Positions 31,327 through 39,872 of a DNA stretch of 64,000 bases are shown here, one piece after another. The translations under genes and the position numbers were made by a program. This DNA is from Cladopsammia gracilis. Taxonomy: Eukaryota > Cnidaria > Anthozoa > Scleractinia > Dendrophylliidae. The DNA is taken from NCBI GenBank assembly GCA_022457155.1, contig JAJGOT010000437.1:622501-686500 (forward strand), written 5' to 3'. The notes under the pieces were generated by a model that saw nothing but the letters and a program-made list of their open reading frames with translations, did not search any database and was not told the DNA's origin. Within the stretch, counting starts at the first letter, position 1; every line of letters begins with the position of its first letter.

Positions 31327-32316
31327 ATGGACTCCAAACTATCTAAAATCTATTACGGACCCAAAGGATACTGGAAAGGTCTTGCCGCTGTCAAAAAGCT
31401 AGCTGCTGCAGCCAAGGTCTCAGAAGAGGCGGCAAAGAAATGGCTCGTCAAACAAGCCCTTTGGCAAATATATCTCCCTGCGCCACGTCACATCCCGCGG
31501 CCCAAATTTGATGTCTTCACACCCAATTCAGTGCATTAAGCTGATCTACTTTTTTTGCCACACGACAAACTGCCTCACGGGAGAAAGGTTTACAAATATG
31601 CTTTGACAGTTGTTGATGTAGCAAGCCGTTTCAAAGCCGCAGAGCCCTTGAGTTCGAAAGAGTCTGATGAAGTTTCGAAAGCGCTGGCCCGGATATACAG
31701 GCGCGGGCCTTTGAAATGGCCACAACTGTTGCAAGTCGACCCGGGGACAGAGTTTATGGGAGCTGTGACTAAAGAGACTGGAGCCCATAAAACAACCATT
31801 CGTCGTGGGCGTGTTGATATCCACAGAGATCAAGGGATTGTTGAAAGATTTAACAGAACCCTGGCTGAACGATTGTTTGGTTACCAGTATGCAGTTGAAA
31901 TGAATCTACCCTCTGGCCGGTCGACTGCTTGGGTTAAAAGATTGCCAGATGTTATCTCGGCCTTGAACAATGAAGTAACCAGATTGACTGGCAAGAAACC
32001 CGCTCAGGCCATCAAAGAGAAAGCCACCTCAGCCAAGCCAGCGACTCCATATTTGAGACCAGTGGGGGCAAAGGAGAAGAAGCTCCCACCTCGGGTTAAT
32101 TTTTGATATCTGTATTATCCCGGCGAGCTAGAAGGTGGTAGTCGACGAGCGACGGATCCGATCTGGTCTTTGAAGGTCCACAACATCGAAAGGGTTGTCA
32201 CCAAGCCAGATGCGCCCGTGGTGTATTACCTCTACGATGGACCCAAGCGGGGCTTCGTTCGCGAGGAGTTGATGGTTGTGCCGCCAGGCACTCAGTTACC
32301 ACCGATGTCTTTGTGA
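31327..32316 (+). pseudogene. Retrovirus-like integrase (rve) with two premature stops
   Basis: One frame of about 329 codons runs from ATG 31327 to TGA 32314 but is interrupted by TAA at 31537-31539 and TGA at 32104-32106. The N-terminal piece (70 residues) is the helical DNA-binding start. The core contains LTVVDVASRF, QVDPGTEFMG (second catalytic Asp) and HRDQGIVERFNR (catalytic Glu); the first Asp lies just after the first stop. The C-terminal piece beyond the second stop is an SH3/chromo-like tail (REELMVVPPG). The enzyme inserts the element and makes the 6-bp duplication. This copy cannot produce it. Its 3' end overlaps the convergent PolB gene by 25 bp. Confidence 0.85.
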
Positions 32317-35300
32317 CCATATGCAAGCGTATGGATGCCATCGTCTTTGATCCAGCGCTTGGAGTCAAAGGGCGAGAGCGTTGTCTTGTTTAGATGAACT
32401 CCGTAGATCTGGTGATTCACGCTTCGAAGCATGTCCATCCCGTGTTTGAAAGCCTTCTTTTCAAAGAGGGCGTCTTTGTAGTTCTGGTGCGTGATCTCCT
32501 TCTTCGTCACAGACTTGGTTGTGCCCTTCGCCTTCTTGATGTTCTTCTGACTGCCAAGCATGATTGAGTACATCTTTGAGCGAAGGCATATCACTTCAGA
32601 GATTGGGGCACCAGCGCACTCGTCCTTCATCTTGCCGATGACTTTCTTGTTTTGCTGACTGTGAAGAAAGTGGTCTTTCGGGTAGTCGCTTGTGTCGTAG
32701 AGCTCATCGAGGCGATTCTCCATGTCATTGTAGACATCATCTGTCTTGATCTCTAGAAGCAGGCTGTCTGTGTCTGTGTAAAGTAGGTCTACTCGTGAGC
32801 CGTACTTATACTTGAGGTACTTATAGTAGAAGTCGTACATCAGAGTCTTTGAAAGATCAAGGATGCACATACCGGTGTAGACTGGGCGTTTGAGTAAGAT
32901 TTTGTCCTTGTGCATCTGAACCCCTGCAAGATTTTCACCAAAGACTGTTGCTCTGGCAAACAGTGGGCTTGAGATAAGCTTTCTCAACTTGTCTATCTCG
33001 TTCGCGCGAACAAGCCTTATATCAGTGCGCTTTCTGAGGTTCTCCATGGTCTTGCCAAAGACAGAGTTGTTCATCAGCTTGAAGAAGTTCTTTTCGAACT
33101 CAGAAGTGGCCTGCTTTCTGAGTTCTGTGTTCAGCCTTATGTAAGGCTCCATCCAGGGCTTCTGCTGGAATTTGAGCATTCGATGAATCTTCTTCAACTT
33201 CATGCCAAGCTCGAGATAAAGCTGAAGATTTCTATAGTGAAGAACATATCTGTCTTTGTTCTTGAGAGTTAGGAGCAACTTCTCTGTCTTGTCCTCTGCC
33301 TGCCCCTCTATCAATGCCCTTTGATAAGGAGACAACCACGACTTTGCGACTCTATGCTTTTCTGGTGCTAGAGGATAGGCGTTGTGTTCATCATGCAACT
33401 CCTCGGGGTATTCTAGATCAACCTCAAGGATGTAGCCAATCTTTCTGTTTGGGGACCACTTCCTGATTTGGTGTTGTGTTGGGTGCACTGGACACCATTG
33501 AAAGTTGCCAACAGGTAGTGGTTGACTCATAGCCCAACCGTAAAGATTGTTTGCATCGAAGTACATGATGTAGCTTGTTTCTTGATCTGGGTTGTGGTCA
33601 TCAAGGAAGGGGTTATTCGCTTTGCAGAAGCGCCTGCTCTCCATTGAAATGCCGCCACGCATGCCTTTTTCGACAAAGAGGTGCATATTGATGTCTGTGA
33701 GCAGTTCTAGGTTGATTCCTGTATATTTCAAAAGAGCGTCCCAGCTGAGGCCCGGAGCCGTATAGTAATGCGCGGGGTCAAGTTTGTAGTGCTTAAGGCA
33801 TGTTTTTCTGAAGTTCTCGAAGACATCTGCAAGGAGGAGTACGTCTGTCTCTAGATAGAGATCGTGGTACTCGCCGAGGTCTTTACATTCGAACGTCTCC
33901 CACACTTTCTGCGCATGAGTGTAGTCTTTGTCGCTGATGTGCTCCTTTTTGAGCTCGCTATAGAACGCGCTCTTCTCTGGGAGTGACTTCTCATCAAACC
34001 GCCTCCAAGAGTCCATGTACTCGTATGGATAGTTTCCTTTTTGTAAAAGGAGCTTGAGTTTGTTGGGGTCCTTTTCATGGTTTGCCATGATTGTGAAGGA
34101 CTCTGGTTTGTTTGATTTTACCAGATTGTCAAGGCTCGACTGCATGAACTGTAAGCTGTCAATGAACCTCAAGTTGCCTAGAGAGAAAGAGACGTATTTC
34201 TCCATATTTGTCGGGATGCACTTCAGATCAGATTGTACTTCTGCTATGCCGCACATGATATGATGCGCATCGTAGCCCTTCAAGTTGTGAAAGACAACAG
34301 GTATTGTAACGGTTTCCGGGTTTATTCTGAAGTGATTCAGATTACATGCGTTGTGAGCGGCACCTCGATACTTGCCTGTTATGTGGCAGTGATCTCTAAC
34401 AGCGTCTCTCATGAAGTTTCGTACGAGAGATTCTCCGCAGAAGAGGCAGTCAACTTGATCAAAGGTTGGCTTTGTTTTTTGTTGCCTTTTGTTTCTTGGG
34501 CCTATGAAGGGAGACGCCTCCAAATGCCCTGTTTCTTCGTTTTGGATGAAGGTTTTGAATGCATTGGTGTAGCATTTGTTGGTTTTGTGATGAACAAGGC
34601 CAGCGTACGCTCCCGTGTTTGGATCATAGAGATTGATGGAGTCCTTGAAGTTCTCTTAGCTTTGTGTAGATCCTCATTACAGATGCTGCAGAAGGTCGCA
34701 TTGTTGAAGTTTGCCCAGTCTTCTCTTGTCATTGATATTGGCTTCTTGTGGTGTAGCTCGTCTCTTATCTCCCTCTCTAACAGTTGTATGAAATGGAGAA
34801 ACCGCTTCACCGTGTCCTCGCCTCTGTATAAGTATGGCCCTCTTGTTTCGCCATCAGAGCGAACAGCCATCATAGAGAACCCGCATGGTGTGTGAACCGC
34901 GGTTTTGGTTGTACTGCTTTCTTTTGGGTCTGGCTTGCAAGTGTCGATTTTTGTGACGAGACTTTCGAAGTCAGCGTAGATAATGTAAGGCGCTTTCATC
35001 TGGTTCTGATGGTTCTCGAAATGCAGGATATTTTCTCCCTCTTTGGGCATTTCAGTTCGAACTGGTCTGCCTTTGATGCCTCTGCAGTCAACCAGATGTT
35101 TGTCGAGAACATCTTGCGATTTAAACCCTTGAAGGCATAGTTCGCAGAAATGAATCTTTCGGCCTGCCTCATAATTGCTATGAAGAAGCCTGCTTTGGCT
35201 TTTTATGTAGCAGTAGTGTGTGTTATTTTTGTTGGTTATCAGCATCAGGTTGATTCGTCTTATCTCAGGATCTTGTACTTCACTGATTCTAAGGACTGTT

Positions 35301-36007
35301 GTGTTGCCGTTATGCCAGCCAAAGACGTTTATTGCGAGGTTATTGAGTTTTTCTACTTTAGAGATTTGATGTAAGGGTGTAGGGAAAGAGACGTTGTCGA
35401 AGTTCAAACCGTCCTCTGTCGGGTACTTGCTTGGCCTGTCTGAATGCTTCGTATCTAGAGTGGGAAAGAGCGCGACTCGCAAAGCCCATCGAAGGCATTG
35501 ACTATCTCTGTTTTTGATGTTTATGATTGCCTTTTTTGCTTTGAGCTTTGGAGGAAGAGGGATATAAGAGCCGCCTCTGATAGCTTGATACCTTGCGGAA
35601 TCAAGAAAGACGCTCTCAACTCTGTCGATAACCCAGCCTGAACCCATGTGTACCCATCTGGCTACTTCTTCCTTGTTTGAGTTGATAACAGCTTGTAGTT
35701 GCTCGTTAGCTTCTGCTTCATAAAAGTGTGTTATTATTAGAGAATTCTCTTGCCTAAAGTAGTGGGTCATTCTTTGTGTCCCGTCGGCTCCTTCCTTTGA
35801 AAAGTGAACTAAGAATGTAAGATTCACTTTGATGGGGCCAAAGTCTGTAATCTCTCTAACTATAGTTCGAACTATAGCAGGTTTGTTCTCTTGATAAAAC
35901 AAATCGAGATCGCGTATTGGATAATCAGCAGGAACAGTCATTTTATAGCTGTGAAGCCAGTCGCGCCAACCATGATGGGCGCGTACAAACTCAAGTTGTA
36001 CATCCAT
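32292..36007 (-). pseudogene. Protein-primed DNA polymerase B with one frameshift
   Basis: Two overlapping frames cover the gene (36007 to about 34655, and about 34655 to 32292), joined by a one-base change in AAGAG near 34655. I prefer the ATG at 36007 (box TGTATATACAACCCC before it) over 36034. In order: a C2H2-like finger (CELCLQGFKSQDVLDKHLVDC region), exonuclease motifs YADFES, FHNLKGYDAHH and YLETDVLLLADVF, then polymerase motifs YFDANNLYGW, NNSVFGKTMENLRKR and YTDTDSLLLE. All catalytic residues are present. About 1240 codons is normal for Polintons. It replicates the element from a protein primer at the ends. Confidence 0.9.
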
Positions 36008-36508
36008 GGGGTTGTATATACAAGGGGTGGTCATTTATTCAATTGGCAACACCGACCCCCCAGTTCACACAGGAGGCATTTAATCGTAAAATATAATCCT
36101 TATTTGGGGTGGGGTTGAAATACAAAGGCATTGTTAAGTAAGGGTCGTATAGAATTGATCACTAATTTATTCAATTGGCAACACCGACCCCCAGTTCACA
36201 CAGGAGGCATTTAATCGTATAATATAACCCTTATTTGGGGTGGGGTTGAAATACAAAGGCATTGTTAAGTAAGGGCCGTATAGAATTGATCACTATGTAG
36301 TATAGGGAGGGGGTGCATCCCGCCCCGCCGAAAATAAGGGTTAAATGGCGTGATTAACAGCCTCCTAGAATATATACAATTATAGGCTCACGAACCGACT
36401 GAAAGGAGGTTCGTGGAGACCTAGAATTTTATATATTCTAGGAGGCTATTAATCACGCCATTTAACCCTTATTTTCGGCGGGGCGGGATCACCCCCTCCC
36501 TATACTAC
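36001..36508 (-). repeat. Right Polinton terminal inverted repeat
   Basis: Inverted copy of the left terminus including the PolB start ATGGATG. It is longer because a 132-bp inner unit is present twice (36033-36164 and 36165-36296). The two copies differ at a few bases (GGTCGTATAG versus GGCCGTATAG). Confidence 0.9.
36297..36508. repeat. Terminal hairpin palindrome, right end
   Basis: Mirror image of the left hairpin. GTAGTATAGGGAGGGGG at 36297 pairs with the element's last bases ending at 36508. The central stem is CACGAACC/GGTTCGTG. The loop has the same orientation as in the left end when read from outside, so no flip is seen between the two ends. Confidence 0.85.
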
Positions 36509-37194
36509 TCCGGGTAAGTTGTAGTTCTGGAACGTTTTTTAAGCGATATTGTTCATGTGAAAGTAATTTTATTTCTTGAAAGCTTTGAATAATACTATAC
36601 GTATCTTTGGTACAGGGAGCTGATATTTAGGTGATGGTGATTAGGCAGTGGGTAAACATTAAAGCCAGCGGTAACAGGGAGCGGTAATGACAAATCGGAA
36701 ATCACGATCACAAATCGGAAATGACTTCGTTCGGGTTGCTCGGATTATGGCCATGTCTGAAAAAAGAGAACGGGGAATCGGAAAACGAGGGCCGGGGAAC
36801 GGGGAATCTCTAAAATAGAGAATCTCTCTAAAATGGGGAATCTCTAAATCTCTAGTTTCTTTTTTATTGCCAGTAAGTCTCCCTCACGTCTTCATTTGAA
36901 CAAGCGGTCGATGATAATCTATTCATTATTTTAGGGTATATATTGATTAATAAATCAGTTGCTTTTCAAATGATCGATATTCATTGAGTGGACATGACAG
37001 CCTTTATAGCCAAGTTCAGTTGAACGTAGGAAATAGCAAGGGTTGACATGACATCAACAGGCATCGACAGGCCGCACAATCTCTACCAGTGTGAAACATT
37101 TGAAAATTAAACTTTTGTATTTTCCTCTAACGAGTATATGTCGTGTAAAATGGTTGCTTTAAAATGTCGTTTGCCACCAATATATGCATATATG

Positions 37195-37310
37195 TTCTTA
37201 ACGAGTATATATTAAAAGCCGAAGGGCTAGCGCTCGAAACGTCAGCTTTCTCGAATCTTTTTACGGTGGCTAATTTACCTTATCGACTCAGTCGATAAAA
37301 CCAAATTCTT
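37195..37310 (+). repeat. Penelope-like 3' tail fragment (candidate)
   Basis: CGAAGGGCTAGCGCTCGAAA is followed by CGTCAGC and ACGGTGGCTAATTTACC. It resembles the 3' end of Penelope-like elements, whose hammerhead-type core is here incomplete because the CUGA block is missing. Related text is at 11215-11280. Confidence 0.4.
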
Positions 37311-37520
37311 GCGCTTCACTCCCACCGACGCAGCACCACAGTTTCTCTAGAAACTTACCCCATTCATTTATATTAAAAGCCGCGTGCAACGGACCCTCAG
37401 CAACATCCTTTGCCTTGTCAGAGTTTTCTGAGCGAAATTTTTATCACGAGCGGACAGCTTTACTTATGGCCACCTTGAAAAAACTCTTGTGATCTCATTT
37501 CTCTTAACAGCTGCTTTTAA

Positions 37521-37690
37521 GATTCCCTATTTTAGAGATTCCCTATTTTAGAGATTCCCCGTTCTAGAGATTCCCCATTTTAGAGATTCCCTATTTTAGA
37601 GATTCCCCGTTTTAGAGATTCCCTATTTTAGAGATTCCCCATTTTAGAGATTCCCCGTTTTAGAGATTCCTCGATCCCCGTTCCTCGATT
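37521..37690 (+). repeat. 16-bp minisatellite, ~10 units
   Basis: Units GATTCCCTATTTTAGA and GATTCCCCATTTTAGA variants are arranged head to tail, degenerating at the right end. It is a subterminal repeat of the foldback element. Confidence 0.85.
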
Positions 37691-37903
37691 CCTCGTTCCA
37701 GATTTTAGACATAGCCCTCAGATTATTCAAGATGGCGGCTCCACGATCGAACGTGATGTTTGTCCGGTTTCAGCGCAAAAAGTAAACGGACTGTCTATGC
37801 ATATGGAGAGGAAATTGCAAGGAAACGAACTCAGAAAGGTGATTACATGACAGTGGGGTGAGTTAACGATGAAAATATATCGTGTATTGCACGAAATGAC
37901 AAT

Positions 37904-38060
37904 TTTGCAGTCCGTCTGCATTTTATACCGAATTTTGGTCTCAGTCTGCATTTTATACTCAGTCTGCAGTCTGCAGTCTGCATTTTATACCTAGTCTGCA
38001 TTTTATACCCAGTCTGCAGTCTGCAATCTGCAGTCTGCAGTCTGCATTTTGTACTGACCG
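37904..38060 (-). repeat. Right long inverted repeat of foldback element
   Basis: Mirror copy of 18557-18713, with the same order of GCAGACT and GGTATAAAATGCAGACT modules and a few base differences. The outer end is CTGACCG followed by the 10-bp duplication. Confidence 0.75.
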
Positions 38061-38250
38061 ATTATTTAAATAAATTAATAGACGGACTCGAGCGACGGAA
38101 GAACCTTAAGTTAAGCTTACAATATGCCTAGCTTCCAGGTAATTGGGACAGAAATCATCTTATAGTTATTATAACAATTCCATTACCGAGGCAAAACATT
38201 GGCAATTGAAGATTAATTACACGAGTCTATTGCAAACTATAATAACGAAC

Positions 38251-38452
38251 CTTTCGCTTTCTTCTTCGAATTTGTTCTTCAATCTTGTGTTGTTGTTTCT
38301 TCAAATCATCTAATTCTACCGCTTTTTCATCGAGTTGGGACCTCAACTCATTTAGTTGTGCCGTAGCATTGACAACAGCTTGCGTTCTTTCCTTCCTTAA
38401 GCGGTTGAATGCAGCAAGCGGGAAGCGTTGTTTCCCCCCAGGCGAGGTTAGC
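38251..38452 (-). CDS. Transposase of outer transposon, exon 2 (coiled coil)
   Basis: The acceptor CTCTTTAG ends at 38453 and the donor GTTCGT begins at 38250. The 202-nt exon takes two bases from exon 1 and leaves phase 0 for exon 3. It encodes a basic start (SPGGKQRFPLAAFNRLRK) and a coiled coil (TAQLNELRSQLDEKAVELDD) ending in RRRKRK, possibly a nuclear localisation signal. The intact phase across all three exons is the main support. Intron 2 now holds the ~19.5-kb nested insertion. Confidence 0.6.
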
Positions 38453-38605
38453 CTAAAGAGCCATGGTAATTATTTTTTGCATTAGGACAAACCTCATGAA
38501 TAAATACAAATTTATTGAGCAGACATATTTAGCAAAATTTGTATGACTTTCGATTTTAATGCAACCGCTTGTATTTAACGAAAACCAAAAGGCAAAAGCA
38601 CTACC

Positions 38606-38655
38606 TTGAGCACTCTTCAGACGACAAAGATTCTACATTTTCGTCTCCAACCATA
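38606..38655 (-). CDS. Transposase of outer transposon, exon 1
   Basis: A short first exon starts at ATG 38655 and encodes MVGDENVESLSSEECS plus two bases of the next codon. It ends at TCAAG before donor GTAGTG. The phase matches exon 2 exactly. The 151-nt intron 1 is 38453-38605. The start lies about 260 bp inside the right terminus of the transposon, which would contain its promoter. Confidence 0.55.
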
Positions 38656-38880
38656 CCGCTTTTGACGAGAAAGTTTACAATATCATCGCCTCAACGCACA
38701 TCAAAATAAAGCTCTCGAAGTAAAAAATCCGAAAAAGGCGCCATTCTGCGATTGGTAGTACCCAGGTCCTGTAGTAGTCGGTTAGAATCGACCTATTTCG
38801 GCTCGAGACCCCAGTCTAGTATACCCAGAAACCTTTGCATGCCTGGACGCCGCCATCTTGAAAAAAATTGCCCACGTGCC

Positions 38881-38916
38881 AATGAAACATTTGAGGGGTG
38901 GTCTGGCCCCGCCGTG
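38881..38916 (-). repeat. Right terminal inverted repeat of outer transposon
   Basis: Reverse complement of 14369-14404, ending GGCCCCGCCGTG before the duplicated TCT. Confidence 0.8.
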
Positions 38917-38919
38917 TCT

Positions 38920-39730
38920 GTATTGTTTTAGAATGCGTATATTTAGCTAAACACATAAACTTACTCTGCACTCTAGGCGAGAATTGCACGTGACAGAGCG
39001 AGACATTTTACAATGCGTATATTTAGGCTAACTCAAGCACTAGCCAAATTCACTGCACGCAAAACGGCAAGCAATTCGAAAAATACATTGGCAAATAATT
39101 TTCCCAGTCTAATGACTTTCCTAAAATATCTTTTGTTCACTTTCTCTGTCCCTTAGGACTAAATTGAACCCATTTGTTTACCTTTTGTTCAAGATGTGAT
39201 TGGCTAGGTTTTGAGTTATTCGGTTACTCTGACACAGTTTTCTAAACTCAACAAAGAGGTCTCGATTCTGCAGAGAAGAGAGTATCTACACTAGATATAG
39301 AGCAACGTAAATTAGTGGAAAGCTTTCTGCTTTGTAATATATACATGCAGAATTTGGGAAAGTATTCCCTCAATTTTAAATCTGATATTTCAACGAATTA
39401 TGCTGATGAAGCCGCTTCCAGCGTAGACTTCTGCGGTGAGGATCTCTAGTCTGTTGGGAAAAATGAACTGGTTCTTTTGATAACATAATGCCCCGAAGAG
39501 TGAGAAGAGAGAATTTGAGGTGAGCAATTTCATTATACATGGATCATTAATGAAACGTGATTTTCTTCCATCGTTCATTGTTCTTTCAGTGATAAGATTT
39601 TGCTGCTAAAAGCATAATCAATCGGGGGTGGAAGGGGTGGAAGCGGAATAATGAATAATGAATAACGGCTTAAAAAAGAAAATGAATAATGAATAACGGC
39701 TTAGAAAAGAAAATGAATAAGGAATGTATA
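38920..39730. other. Intergenic between outer transposon and BEL/Pao
   Basis: No gene. GCGTATATTTAG-TAA words occur twice (38934-38955 and 39016-39035). A GAATAATGAATAACGGCTTA microsatellite occupies 39640-39725. Confidence 0.5.
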
Positions 39731-39774
39731 TTAATTATTCTACAATCAGGAACAGGAACTTTCGGTTCGGAACA
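39731..39774 (-). repeat. Truncated 3' LTR
   Basis: 44 bp identical except for one base to 45462-45505 (AACAGGAACTTTCGGTTCGG core). Sequence beyond its left edge is a microsatellite and not LTR, so most of the LTR has been lost. Confidence 0.65.
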
Positions 39775-39872
39775 TCCTCCCGCCCGATGCAGGGAGTGCA
39801 TCAATACATGAACGTGTCAAAGTTAATAAAGTTCAGCGACAAATTGCTCAACATGCTTCCATCAAGTCAAGT

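Larger units (their letters stand above)
18965..36508. mobile_element. Polinton/Maverick (adintovirus-like) element, 17.5 kb
   Basis: The two termini are inverted repeats beginning GTAGTATAGGGAGGGGGTG. A 6-bp duplication TCCGGG lies outside (18959-18964 and 36509-36514), the size known for Polintons. The gene set (integrase, protein-primed PolB, packaging ATPase, major and minor capsid proteins) defines the family. Base composition is more GC-rich than the flanks. Four genes are broken, so the copy is inactive. Gene blocks are early-type at both edges, pointing inward, with structural genes in the middle. Confidence 0.95.
36515..37903. other. Right interior of foldback element
   Basis: No gene. 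It contains GGGGAATCTCTAAAATAGAG words (36790-36860) that are inverted relatives of the minisatellite at 37521-37680. A Penelope-like 3' tail fragment lies around 37195-37310. Confidence 0.5.
18557..38060. mobile_element. Foldback (Mutator-like) element hosting the Polinton
   Basis: The ends read CGGTCAGTACAAAATGCAG and its reverse complement. About 157 bp of inverted repeat (18557-18713 versus 37904-38060) is built of GCAGACT and GGTATAAAATGCAGACT modules. Weaker similarity runs further inward. The 10-bp sequence ATTATTTAAA flanks both sides (18547-18556, 38061-38070). A 9-11-bp duplication with long repetitive arms is the signature of Mutator-like or foldback elements. Without the Polinton the element is about 1.95 kb and has no transposase, so it is non-autonomous. 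It sits in intron 2 of the outer transposon's transposase gene. Confidence 0.75.
14369..38916 (-). mobile_element. Outer DNA transposon, CACGG termini, host of the nest
   Basis: A terminal inverted repeat starting CACGGCGGGGCCAGACCACC is at 14369-14404. Its reverse complement is at 38881-38916. TCT flanks both ends (14366-14368, 38917-38919). After removing the nested insert (18547-38060) the element is about 5 kb. It carries a three-exon transposase gene on the minus strand and a 217-codon frame on the plus strand near the left end. CAC termini with a 3-bp duplication resemble the EnSpm/CACTA (CMC) group. I do not recognise the transposase family with certainty, so this assignment is tentative. 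Confidence 0.72.
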
